From Paractinoplanes tereljensis (lineage in GTDB: Bacteria > Actinomycetota > Actinomycetes > Mycobacteriales > Micromonosporaceae): a stretch of 64,000 bases of DNA. The notes below the pieces were generated by a model. That model worked only from the letters and a program-made list of their open reading frames with translations, was not told where the DNA came from and searched no databases. How positions within the stretch are numbered: the stretch's first letter is position 1; every line of letters starts with the position of its first letter. The stretch covers positions 124,001-188,000 of the forward strand of contig NZ_BOMY01000051.1 of assembly GCF_016862435.1 (NCBI RefSeq), given 5' to 3'. A program made the translations under genes and the position numbers. Shown in pieces: positions 7,618 to 16,202 of this stretch.

Positions 7618-8340
7618 ATGCCGAAAATTGGGTACAAATCAGTCAGACTTGCCGCCACCATCGCCGCCGGAATGGCACTCACGGCGCCCGTGCCGGCCAT
7701 CGCATCGCCGGCCGCGCCCGCCACGCCCGGAGCGCCCGCGGCGGCATCCGCGCCCGCTCTCACACCCGTGCCCCACACGCCCCGGCCGAGGCGACTGACC
7801 GCCGCGCTGCTGACCATCAAGGACCTGCCCGAGGGCTACCAGCCGCTGGTGGGCACCACCGGAACGTCGATGATGGGCGACATCAGCACCGACGCCGACA
7901 TCTGCGACAAGCGCGTCGGCCCCACCGTCGGCATCCCCAAGTCGGAAACGGCGAACGCGGGGTTCAGCAAGAACGGCGGCCCGATGCTCTTCGAGAGCCT
8001 CACGGTCACCGGCCCCCGCACGGCGCACGCGCTGGTCGCCGGGCTGGCCTCCGCCCCGCGCCTCTGCCCGTCGATGCTCACCACCGTCCCGTCCTCCGGC
8101 CAGCAGGCCCGCCTGCGGATCCGCCCGCTGCGGGTCCCCCGCCTCGGCGACGCGGCCGCCGGGCTGGCCTTCTCGGTCACCTTCCCGGCCCTCAAACTGA
8201 CCGTCCAGGGCAAGCTGATCACCGTGGCCCACCGCGACGTGGCCCTCACCATCATGGTGATCGGCGTCCCGGCGACCAGCCCGCGCGAGGCCAACGCCAT
8301 CACCGCCGCCGCGGTCCGCAAGCTGCAGCGCATGCGCTGA
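7618..8340 (+). CDS. Secreted sensor-domain-like protein
   Basis: 240 aa. The N-terminus has a signal peptide (VRLAATIAAGMALTAPVPAIA, cleavage about residue 29) and then an Ala/Pro-rich linker to residue 55. The mature domain begins LTAALLTIKDLPEGYQPL and contains two cysteines (ICDKRV, RLCPSM) likely to form a disulfide. This pattern resembles the PknH-type extracellular sensor domains found as free proteins in actinomycetes. No lipobox is present, so it should be released or cell-wall associated. The function of free copies is unknown. It converges on the conflict-system operon that ends at 8363. Confidence 0.6.
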   Translation: MPKIGYKSVRLAATIAAGMALTAPVPAIASPAAPATPGAPAAASAPALTPVPHTPRPRRLTAALLTIKDLPEGYQPLVGTTGTSMMGDISTDADICDKRVGPTVGIPKSETANAGFSKNGGPMLFESLTVTGPRTAHALVAGLASAPRLCPSMLTTVPSSGQQARLRIRPLRVPRLGDAAAGLAFSVTFPALKLTVQGKLITVAHRDVALTIMVIGVPATSPREANAITAAAVRKLQRMR

Positions 8341-8362
8341 CCGGGGAAAGCCGCCGGGCCGC

Positions 8363-9079
8363 TCACAGCTCGCGCCGGAGCTGGGCCACCGCCTCGACCA
8401 GGCCGGGCCGCTGCTCGGCGGCCGCCTCGGCCAGTGGCTCGAGGGTGGCGATGGTGCTCTCCAGCACGAAACGCTGCGGCCGCAGACGAAGGAGCCCCTG
8501 CAGGGTCGCCAGTCCTCGCCCGCTCGCCGGTTCGGCCAGCAACTGAATCGTGGCGAGGTCGCAGTAGGCCCAGGGGTCCCGCTGGCGGAAAGTCTCGATC
8601 TGCGTGCGCACGATCGACTCCGCCTCGACCAGCTCCCGGCGGATGTCCAGGCCGCTGTCCGGGCCGCCGCTGTGCGGGCCGCCGCTGAGCGTGCCGGCGT
8701 CGAGCAGGACCCGGCCGGTCAGCCGGTTGATCCGGTTGTACGTGCTGGCGTCCTTAGTGCCCTCGAGGTCGCGTTCGTAGCCGAAGCCCTCGTCGTACGC
8801 CTCGATCGAGTTGGTGAGGTACGACCGGCGCTCGGCCCCCGGCGCCTTGAATCCCCGCCGCCGCCACGTGCCGCCGAGCAGTCCGTAGAGGTCGGCCAGC
8901 GCCGCCTTCACGCTCTCGTCGGTCGAGGCCGCCTCGTTCGCTACCGCGGCCCGGGCCTGGCCGATGGCGTCCCGCAGGATATCGATCGACTCCTGCCACT
9001 CCTCTTCGTCGCGGGCGCTCGTGGCGAGGGCCTTCGCGGAGATGACCCGCCGGAGGAGGCGGTCGGCGACCTCACTCAT
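8363..9079 (-). CDS. TPR-repeat sensor-like protein (TPR-S type) of a conflict operon
   Basis: 238 aa, almost entirely helical. Helical hairpins typical of TPR/TRAFs-binding (TPR-S) domains occupy about residues 5-130; for example RRSYLTNSIEAYDEGFGYER, with its YNRINRLTG continuation, is characteristic of the TPR-S family. A Gly/Ser-rich insertion (about 135-148) separates a second helical block that ends at the C-terminus. The ATG overlaps the end of the protease gene (ATGAGTGA), so the two are translationally coupled. In published comparative work on bacterial conflict systems, TPR-S proteins accompany TIR/deoxyribohydrolase-like (DRHyd) effectors. I infer a scaffold or sensor role. Domain naming is from memory and needs a profile search. 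Confidence 0.6.
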   Translation of the reverse strand: MSEVADRLLRRVISAKALATSARDEEEWQESIDILRDAIGQARAAVANEAASTDESVKAALADLYGLLGGTWRRRGFKAPGAERRSYLTNSIEAYDEGFGYERDLEGTKDASTYNRINRLTGRVLLDAGTLSGGPHSGGPDSGLDIRRELVEAESIVRTQIETFRQRDPWAYCDLATIQLLAEPASGRGLATLQGLLRLRPQRFVLESTIATLEPLAEAAAEQRPGLVEAVAQLRREL

Positions 9080-11102
9080 GCTCTGTCCGCTCCCTCTCGA
9101 AGTCCGCCAGTTGTCGAAGGTACCCGCGGACCTCCCGGCGAAGGCCGGCGTGGCGCGGCTCGCTCGAGCCCTTCAGCATCTCGAGAACCAGCGGTCCGAG
9201 CTCCATCAGCTCCTCCCGTAGCTCGTCCAGACCCGGGTCGTCCGCCTCGGCCCGGTGACGCAGGTAAAGCCACTGGGCGATGCGGTTCTCCTGGGCGGCC
9301 GCACTCAGGGCAGCGTCGAAGGCCGTATTGCCGGCGAACAGGATCATACGTTCCGGCAGGCGGATGGGATCGGCGCCGAGGATCTGCTCCGAGCGGCGGC
9401 GGTGCTGGTGGTCCGGACGGGACAGCGCCGAGTCGTGCTGCCACCGGTATGCCTCCTGCGCGGCCGAGAACGTGCCCGCCGACGGCAGCGTGGACACGTC
9501 GTTCACCTGGGGCGGGGACTCCGGCGAGGGAGTTGCCAGCCGGCCCGCCCAGTCGGCGAGGGCGAGCTGGACGACCTTCTTCTCGTGGAGCCGTTCCGGA
9601 TCGTAGGCAACCGGCTGCAGGAGACGGACGAGCAGGCTCTTCTGCGAGGTGTCCGCGGAGTCCGGCTGGTCACTCACGTCGATGATGGACAGCGGATCCC
9701 GGTCGGAGCAGCCCAGCCGCACGCCCAGCTCGAAGAACACGTTGGGCCGCCAGTGCGACCAGTCGACGACACACTTGGACGCCCACCGGATCTCCTCGTA
9801 AAGGGCCTGACCGACCAGGCGCGGCGAACGCAGGTCGAGCATGCGCCGCGGTTCGGCCTTGGTCGCACCCTTGATCATCGAGTAGAACCGGTCGAAGGTC
9901 TTCTGGTAGTTGAATCCGTAGGGGCAGAGGACCAGGACGTTGTCCCGGTCCGAGGTCGCCCACGACTCCGGCCGCGGAACGCGCACCGCGTGGTAGGCGG
10001 GCAGGTCGAGATATGCCGGGTCGTTGGCCAGGCTGGCCGCGCCCTCGGCCAGCGCCTGGTGGATCCGCTTGTAGAAGGAGGAGTCCTGGGAGAACGGCAC
10101 CAGCCGGGTCTCCTGGACGTTGAACGGCAACTCCTCGTCGGCCGGGGCCACCGGGTCGGCGCCGGTGCCGGAGACCGACACGGTGACCCCGCGCCGGAGC
10201 ACCGACCGGATGCCGAGCAGCAGCATGACCGCCGGTTGGAAGAGCGTCACATCGGCCACCAGGTAGTCGGCCCGGGCCAGGGCCTCCACGGTCGCCACCC
10301 AGTTCCGGACCGAGCCGAGCGCCGACCGCACGTCGATCTCCACCGGTTCCGGGTGCAGGCCGGCGAAGGTCGTCGCGGATTCCCCGGCCAGCACGTTGGC
10401 GACCGTCGCCACCAGGTCGGCCGAGCCGCCCTCGCGGGTGAGGACCGCGCAGAACGGATCCTGCGGCAGGTCACCGAGGAAGGACGGCGTCAGGTGCGAG
10501 ACGAAGCCGATGTCGGCGGCCAACTGGCTGATCGGCAGGCCGAACAGACCGTTGGCCAGACCCCGGCTGGCGTCGGTGATCAGGCCGATCAGCCCGCCGT
10601 GCGCGCCGTCCGCGAATATGGGGCTGCCGGACACTCCTCCCCAGCCTGATATCCGGCTCTCCAGCATGTGCTGGTCGAGACTCAGCGCGAGCAACGGCTG
10701 GCCCTGGCCCCCGCTGAGGCCGAGTGATCCGCTCAGCGGCAGCGTTTTCCAGTCCGGCGGGCCACCCGCATGCTGGTCCACCGCGATCGACGCGAAGCCG
10801 CTCGACCGCCACGGCCCGGAAGTGACCTCCGGCCGCAGTTCGGGCGGCTCCCAGTCGCCGAACGACCGGTCGGTTCGGAGAAGCTTGGCATCGACGTTGC
10901 CCGCGCCGGTCCAGACCACCGTCGCCGGAGACCACTTCTCCGCCCCGCCGGTCTCGCTGCGCACCTCGAAGCTGCTGTCCGAGGTGCCGACGTGCTTGGC
11001 GGTCAGCACCAGGCTGCCGGTCAGGAAATAACCCGTCGCGGTTTCCCGCTTCGATCCCTCGGCCTGGACCAGGGCGACCCGGCGCTCGTCGAAAGCTGAC
11101 AT
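9072..11102 (-). CDS. Trypsin-like protease fused to two TIR/DRHyd-like domains
   Basis: 676 aa. Start ATG at 11102 comes 1 nt after the upstream stop; an in-frame ATG at 11138 would overlap that gene by 35 bp and is less likely. Residues 1-210 form a trypsin-fold domain with H37 (TAKHV), D71 (NVDAKLL) and S158 (GVSGSP). It has no signal peptide, so the protease is cytoplasmic. Residues 215-350 and 385-515 each resemble the TIR/nucleoside-deoxyribosyltransferase-like fold. The second has VVDWSHWRPNVFFELGVRLG with D447 and E458 in the places of the catalytic motif. The first has DVTLFQPAVMLLLG, with Leu where Glu is expected, so it is probably inactive. A helical C-terminal domain (about 545-676) follows. 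It looks like an immune effector in which protease and nucleotide hydrolase are combined. Confidence 0.7.
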   Translation of the reverse strand: MSAFDERRVALVQAEGSKRETATGYFLTGSLVLTAKHVGTSDSSFEVRSETGGAEKWSPATVVWTGAGNVDAKLLRTDRSFGDWEPPELRPEVTSGPWRSSGFASIAVDQHAGGPPDWKTLPLSGSLGLSGGQGQPLLALSLDQHMLESRISGWGGVSGSPIFADGAHGGLIGLITDASRGLANGLFGLPISQLAADIGFVSHLTPSFLGDLPQDPFCAVLTREGGSADLVATVANVLAGESATTFAGLHPEPVEIDVRSALGSVRNWVATVEALARADYLVADVTLFQPAVMLLLGIRSVLRRGVTVSVSGTGADPVAPADEELPFNVQETRLVPFSQDSSFYKRIHQALAEGAASLANDPAYLDLPAYHAVRVPRPESWATSDRDNVLVLCPYGFNYQKTFDRFYSMIKGATKAEPRRMLDLRSPRLVGQALYEEIRWASKCVVDWSHWRPNVFFELGVRLGCSDRDPLSIIDVSDQPDSADTSQKSLLVRLLQPVAYDPERLHEKKVVQLALADWAGRLATPSPESPPQVNDVSTLPSAGTFSAAQEAYRWQHDSALSRPDHQHRRRSEQILGADPIRLPERMILFAGNTAFDAALSAAAQENRIAQWLYLRHRAEADDPGLDELREELMELGPLVLEMLKGSSEPRHAGLRREVRGYLRQLADFERERTEHE

Positions 11103-11103
11103 C

Positions 11104-11424
11104 TCAGTCCCGCCGGACGGGCTCCCCGCCCACGGCACTCACCGTGAACTTCGTGCCGTCCCGGGTGACCGGACCGAGGCTGAGCGTGACCCGCTGGGTG
11201 CTGGCGTTGGACTTCTCGCCCTTCGCCCCGATGTTGATCACCCAGATCTTCAGGCCGCCCTCACCGCCCTTGGTGCCGGTGGTGGCGATCTCCACCTCCA
11301 ACTGCACGTCGTTGACCTCGAACTGCAGGTCTTCGTCGCGGGCGCGCAGGGCAGCCACCTGCAATTCCGCACGCACCGCGTCGATCAGGTCGGCCAACGG
11401 GACGCCGGGGGTCGTATCCGCCAT
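11104..11424 (-). CDS. Trypco2-like (trypsin-co-occurring) small protein
   Basis: 106 aa, first gene of the three-gene operon. The form is characteristic: an N-terminal helix (PLADLIDAVRAELQVA), then beta strands around LQFEVNDVQLEVEI, a Gly-rich turn (TKGGEGGLK), and the strand WVINIGAKGEKS followed by VTLSLGP. This matches the trypsin-co-occurring domain 2 family seen beside cytoplasmic trypsin domains in predicted conflict systems. The gene downstream indeed encodes such a protease. A partner, adaptor or substrate role for the protease is inferred. The stop codon is 1 nt from the protease start, so production is coupled. Confidence 0.7.
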   Translation of the reverse strand: MADTTPGVPLADLIDAVRAELQVAALRARDEDLQFEVNDVQLEVEIATTGTKGGEGGLKIWVINIGAKGEKSNASTQRVTLSLGPVTRDGTKFTVSAVGGEPVRRD

Positions 11425-11558
11425 GGCAAGGACAGTAACGGCGGCGCGCAGCCCCGGAGTTCACACAGGACGGTGGCAAGAATTGGATGATCGGCCGCTG
11501 GCGGGCGGATTTCCGACAAGCACCAGAATGGAATTGACCATCGGCGTTAGCGTGAGCC
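11425..11558. promoter_or_regulatory. Divergent promoter region between conflict operon and toxin gene
   Basis: 134 bp separate the Trypco2-like gene and the toxin-like gene. TTCACA at 11460-11465 followed 17 bp later by TTGGAT (11483-11488) is the best plus-strand promoter-like pair, though weak. I saw no long palindrome, so no dedicated repressor site is evident. Confidence 0.35.
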
Positions 11559-14500
11559 ATGCGTAGTGCGGACCTCAGCAGCGAGGTCGGTGGGGGCGCG
11601 CAGCGCGAGGCGATTGCCGCGGCGCCGGCTGGGGCCCTGCCGCAGTTCGGCGGTAACCGGGCGATCGCCGCCCTGATCGACGCCGCCAAAGACGTGGCGG
11701 TGGTGCTCACCGCGCCGCCCTCGCCGGCGCTCGACGATCCGTCGTTCAACCCGACCAGCCGGGCCCACGATCTGGTCCGGGCCGTCGACACCTCCGACTA
11801 CGACCCGCGCTTCAAGCCCGGCACCTACCTCGAGGACGTCGAGGCCGAGCGCCGGAAGGTCGACTTCGCCACCGCGGTGGCGGCGCTGGACGGGCTCACC
11901 GCCAGTCAGGTGGTGCGGGTCGAGCAGATCTTCTACGAATTCGACAAGAGCAGCCTGCGGGACGGGCTGTTCGGGCTCGGCACCTCCGGGCGCAAGGCCG
12001 ATCTGAAGCCCGACCAGGTCGTACACCTGCAGGCGCTGATGCGGGGCACCAAGCCCGAGCCGATCCCCCTGGAGGTGATGGCCGAGCTGCGCACCTACCC
12101 GCCGGAGATCGCCGGGCGGCTCAAGGCCGACCTGGAGAGGCGGGCCGACGCCGGGCCGGCCCTCAACCGGCACACCGCCGAGGCAGCCGAGCTGCACCGG
12201 CTGCTGGCCGGCGACCTCGACGAGGGCCGCCGGGAACGGGTCATGGCACTGCATCGCCGGTCCGGCGACGAGATCGACGCGATGGACGCGCTCTACGCCA
12301 AGGAGTTCGGGAAGGACACCCTCGCCGTCGACCTCAACCGGCGGCTCACCGGCCTGCAGGCGATGCGGATGACCGAGCTGCGCGAGGGCAACTTCGCACA
12401 GGCCGACGCGTGCGCGATCGAGGACAAACGGCGTCGGATCGAAGAACTCAACCAAGAGGACCAGCAGGGGTACGGCGTGGTCGCCGACGTCCTGCGGGAG
12501 CAGCGTAAGGAGAAGAAGCAGGAGCTGACCCGGGACATCCAGGGCATCCTCGAGCTCAACCGGCAGGAGGCGCTGGCCGACCCGTCGAAGAGCGCCGGCG
12601 TCGCGGTCGCCGAGCGATTCCAGAAAATTCTGGGGCCGACCCTCGGCGAGGAATTGAACCGCACGCTGGGCAAAGAGGACGCTGCGGTGATCAACGCGGC
12701 GATGGATCCGTGGAACAGCTCGGGCAGCGCCAACCTGATCCGGGCGGCCGCCGCCCAGTTGGTCGCCGACGAGAAGAACGGCAAGACCTCGTCGAAGCGG
12801 ATCGCCGAGACGCTGGAGACGTTCCGCAAGCTGGCCCAGCACGATCTGATCGCGCAGGCACACGACCCGCAGGTGCCGCCCGCGCAGAAGCAGGCCCTGC
12901 TGGCCGACCTCGACGGCGCGGTGACCCGGCTGGCCCGGCGCTACATCGACGACTACCGCGCGGAGTACGCGAAGCTGACCGGCGGCCAGGGCCGCACCTA
13001 CGACCAGATCGTGGCCGGCGCGTCCGACGCCGACGAGAAGTACCTCGGCGACCTCACCACCGGCGGCGGGCAGGCCGCCGACCTGGACGAGCTGGAACAC
13101 GCGATGGGCAAGCGCGACGTCGGCCAGGTCAAGGCGATCCTCAAGCGGCAGCCCTCCGGCGAGCAGGTCGACGAGCTCGTCGCCGCTTACCAGCAGCGGC
13201 ATCCGGAACGGGATCTGCGGCGGGAGCTGTTCGGCCGGGACGCCCTGGGCGCGACGGCGTCGCCCGAGCTGGCCCAGATCGGCAGCTCGATGCTGGTCAA
13301 GGGCGGCCTGGTCACCGGCCGGGACGCCGCCCAGGTGGCCGAGCAGCTGAGCAAGCCGGCGGCCGGCGCCGGCCCGGAGGCGGAGGCCCGCTGGCTCGCC
13401 CAGGGCGGCCGCACCGAATACGACGTGACCATGGACCACCGCGGCGCCACCGGGGTACTGCGCGAGATCGGCGACGACCCGGAGACCCAGCGCCTGCTGG
13501 AGCGGACCAAGTCCGATCTGGTGACGCTGGGCAAACAGGTCGAGGCGGAGAAGGACCCGGCCAAACGGGCCCGGCTGGTCGCCGAGATGCGGCGGCTGCG
13601 GGCCACCCTGACCGGCGACGCCGACGCGTACGAGAAGGACAACGCCCGAGTCCTCGGCCAGATCCAGTCGGCGCTGAGCTTCGCCGTCTCCATCGCCTTG
13701 GCCGTCGCGATCCCCGGCGGAGGGGCGACGCTCGCCGCGTTCCTGCAGACCACGGCGGTGAACATCGCCGCCACGGTGGCCTCCAACTTCGTGATCAAGA
13801 TGGGTGACTACAGCCTCGCCGACCTCCGGGCCGACGTGCTGGGCGGCGCGCTCGGGGCCGGCGGCGCCAAGTTCGGCGAGGCGGTGATGGGCAAGGTCGC
13901 GGCGGCGGTGATGCGCCCGGCCGGCGAGGCCGCCGCCGAGGCGGCCGGCAAGCTGGGCGTGCAGACCGCGCTGGCCCACGAGGTGGGCGCGCTGGCCGCC
14001 GCCGGCGAGAAGGTGATCATCGAGGTCGAGGAGTTCGGCGTCCGCGCGGCGGCCGGCGAGGCCGCCACGATCGCCGTCCCCACGGCCTGGGAGATCGGCG
14101 CCCAGGAGGTGGGTGGTTTCTTCGGCGGGCTGTACGGCCCGAAAGTGCTCACCGGCGACTTCAGCCTGTCCGCCGAGGAGGTCCTGCAGGCGCTCGCCGG
14201 CACCCTGGCCGGCAAGGTTGCCCACCGCAACAAAGGTAAAGGTGCGACCGAGGAGCCGGCCCACCCCGGTGAGGAGGCGCCGCAACGGAAGCCCGGCGAG
14301 GGCGAGGCCGCCCCGCCGCCGATCGAGAGAGCGGTTTTCCATCCGGAGCCGGTGCTCAGCAACGCGGACGCGTTCGGGCCCCGCTCGCCGAAGGAGATGC
14401 TGCTGGACAGCGGCATCCCGCCGGCCAGCGCCAAGGGTTTCCAGGAGGTCGCCGACGCCTTCAACGTCGTGCTCAAGGTGCGGCCGACCAACACCGCCTC

Positions 14501-16202
14501 GCTGCCGGTCCTCGACGCCGGTGGCGTCGCCAAGCCCGAACTGATCAAGGCGAAGACCGTCAACCGCACCGACCAGCTGATTGGCGCGCCCGCCGACGGC
14601 CTCGGCAAGGTCGGCTTCTTCGACCCGAAGATGCCCAGCGCCCAGATTCTGGAGGTGCTGTCGCCGGGGGAACGGCAGGCGGTCGACCAACGCTTCAAAC
14701 AACGAGCCGAGGAGTACGCCCATTACCGCGACGAATACGGAAAACTGCAGGCCGAGGGGCTGCTGAAGATGGCGGACGGCGTGCTGCAGATCGCCGACCC
14801 CAGGACCGGCGAGTTCCGGGACATCGGCGGCGACCACGACCTGTTCGAGATCACCAACGCCGACCCGAACGGCCCGCCGCTGCACCCGGACGTGCGCCGC
14901 GGCATCATCAACCAGCTGCGCTCGATGGGCATCAACGTCGAGCACGGCGACCACGCCGGCTGGAAGCACGACAGCCCGCAGACGCACGACCCGGCGGCCG
15001 ACGCGAAGATCCGCGAGCAGCACGAGACGACCGAGCCGCTTGTCGCGTTCGTGCCGAAGTCCCAGCCTCGGCACGTGATGGCCGGCGACCCGGTGACCGG
15101 CCCCGCCCGTACCGAAGGAGTGGGTGACCGATTCCTCCCGGCCGCCACCGGCACGGTGATCGAGCCCGGCCCGGCCGGGCCGGAGCGCAGGCCCGGCGAG
15201 ACCGACTTCTCGGTCGAGCCGAGGCCGACCACGGCCGAGGAGATAGCCGCGTCCCGGGAGCGCGAGCCGTCGGCGATGATGGGCCGTTCCACCGAGGCGC
15301 CGGCCGGGCTGGAGGTCGAGCCGGTCAACTACCGGATGGCGGTCGACCTGCACCGGCTGCGTCAGCAGTGGGCGGGCGTGAAGGAGGCGCACGACCGGGC
15401 GCGGATGCTGGTCCTGGGGGTGGCGATGAACGTCGAGCACACCGGTGTCCCGATACCCACGGTGCACGCGGTGACCGGCGAGAACTCCTACTTCCACCCC
15501 GATGTCTGGCTGATCGAGATCGGTCATCCGGCGATCGCGAACGACCACCCGACGACGGCCCAGTTCGCCGAGATGGCCGACCACGCGCGGCACGAGATGG
15601 AGCACGCGGTACTGGAGTTCCGGGTCGCCCGGCGGGAGGCCGCGCGCAGCGGCGAGACCGCGGAGGCCCTGTCCGCCCGGCTGGGGATCGCGGAGACGAC
15701 CGCGAAGGCGGCGATCGCGGCCAACCAGGGCGGCTTCGAGGACATCGCGAACACTCCGCTCGACGCCCGGACGGCCGCGATCAACGAGAGCATCCGCGGC
15801 GACGGCGCCCGCGACCGGGCCGAGATCCTGGCCCGGCTGGAGGCGGCCGAGACCGCGCTCGAACAGGCCCGGGCCCGGGTCGACCGGGACGCGGCGACGG
15901 CGATCGACGAGGCCCTGGAGATCTACCACGAGGCGCACGAGGCCTACACCGGTCTGCCGGACGAGGCGCTCGCCTGGGACGCCGGCCGGCAGGTGCAGCT
16001 GGCGGTGCGGCAGCACCAGGACTTCCTGGGCCGGATGGAGGCGGCCGACAAGGCGCTGGGCGGGGCCAAGGAGGCCCTGGAGATCGCGAAGGAGAGCGGT
16101 GGCCCGGTGAAGAAGCTGCGCGATGCGGTGGGTGACGCCCAGAAGCGCATCGACGGCCTGCTGGCGGAGCTCGCCGACCGGACCGGGACGCCGCAGCCGT
16201 GA
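11559..16202 (+). CDS. Large toxin-like protein: annexin-like repeats, nucleotidyl cyclase-like and HExxH regions
   Basis: 1547 aa, no signal peptide. Residues 90-290 and about 440-560 are helical and annexin-like (LHRLLAGDLDEGRRERVMAL). Residues 704-746 are hydrophobic and could insert in membranes. A Pro/Glu-rich linker spans 893-925. Residues 940-1140 resemble the edema factor/CyaA/ExoY cyclase fold: VLKVRPTN, then K992 and K999 (seven apart, as in that family), GGDHDLFEI with the metal-binding pair D1092/D1094, and VEHGDHAGW (1127-1135). The His of EF/CyaA between the lysines is Lys997 here. Residues 1257-1400 hold HEMEH (1345-1349), a zinc-metalloprotease motif. The C-terminus is coiled coil. 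Export route unknown. Domain calls come from motifs only. Confidence 0.65.
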   Translation: MRSADLSSEVGGGAQREAIAAAPAGALPQFGGNRAIAALIDAAKDVAVVLTAPPSPALDDPSFNPTSRAHDLVRAVDTSDYDPRFKPGTYLEDVEAERRKVDFATAVAALDGLTASQVVRVEQIFYEFDKSSLRDGLFGLGTSGRKADLKPDQVVHLQALMRGTKPEPIPLEVMAELRTYPPEIAGRLKADLERRADAGPALNRHTAEAAELHRLLAGDLDEGRRERVMALHRRSGDEIDAMDALYAKEFGKDTLAVDLNRRLTGLQAMRMTELREGNFAQADACAIEDKRRRIEELNQEDQQGYGVVADVLREQRKEKKQELTRDIQGILELNRQEALADPSKSAGVAVAERFQKILGPTLGEELNRTLGKEDAAVINAAMDPWNSSGSANLIRAAAAQLVADEKNGKTSSKRIAETLETFRKLAQHDLIAQAHDPQVPPAQKQALLADLDGAVTRLARRYIDDYRAEYAKLTGGQGRTYDQIVAGASDADEKYLGDLTTGGGQAADLDELEHAMGKRDVGQVKAILKRQPSGEQVDELVAAYQQRHPERDLRRELFGRDALGATASPELAQIGSSMLVKGGLVTGRDAAQVAEQLSKPAAGAGPEAEARWLAQGGRTEYDVTMDHRGATGVLREIGDDPETQRLLERTKSDLVTLGKQVEAEKDPAKRARLVAEMRRLRATLTGDADAYEKDNARVLGQIQSALSFAVSIALAVAIPGGGATLAAFLQTTAVNIAATVASNFVIKMGDYSLADLRADVLGGALGAGGAKFGEAVMGKVAAAVMRPAGEAAAEAAGKLGVQTALAHEVGALAAAGEKVIIEVEEFGVRAAAGEAATIAVPTAWEIGAQEVGGFFGGLYGPKVLTGDFSLSAEEVLQALAGTLAGKVAHRNKGKGATEEPAHPGEEAPQRKPGEGEAAPPPIERAVFHPEPVLSNADAFGPRSPKEMLLDSGIPPASAKGFQEVADAFNVVLKVRPTNTASLPVLDAGGVAKPELIKAKTVNRTDQLIGAPADGLGKVGFFDPKMPSAQILEVLSPGERQAVDQRFKQRAEEYAHYRDEYGKLQAEGLLKMADGVLQIADPRTGEFRDIGGDHDLFEITNADPNGPPLHPDVRRGIINQLRSMGINVEHGDHAGWKHDSPQTHDPAADAKIREQHETTEPLVAFVPKSQPRHVMAGDPVTGPARTEGVGDRFLPAATGTVIEPGPAGPERRPGETDFSVEPRPTTAEEIAASREREPSAMMGRSTEAPAGLEVEPVNYRMAVDLHRLRQQWAGVKEAHDRARMLVLGVAMNVEHTGVPIPTVHAVTGENSYFHPDVWLIEIGHPAIANDHPTTAQFAEMADHARHEMEHAVLEFRVARREAARSGETAEALSARLGIAETTAKAAIAANQGGFEDIANTPLDARTAAINESIRGDGARDRAEILARLEAAETALEQARARVDRDAATAIDEALEIYHEAHEAYTGLPDEALAWDAGRQVQLAVRQHQDFLGRMEAADKALGGAKEALEIAKESGGPVKKLRDAVGDAQKRIDGLLAELADRTGTPQP

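Noticed and set aside
7239..8546. Long plus-strand frame over the secreted-protein gene
   Set aside because: Arg/Pro/His-rich translation without motifs; the 7618 frame has a signal peptide and a recognisable domain.
11100..11138. Upstream ATG for the trypsin fusion protein
   Set aside because: It would overlap the Trypco2-like gene by 35 bp; ATG 11102 sits 1 nt after that gene's stop and starts cleanly before the protease domain.
11547..16016. Very long open frame on the minus strand opposite the toxin gene
   Set aside because: Its translation is low-complexity (Arg/Gly/Leu/Val-rich) with no domain motifs, while the plus strand encodes clear motifs; a GC-rich antisense shadow.
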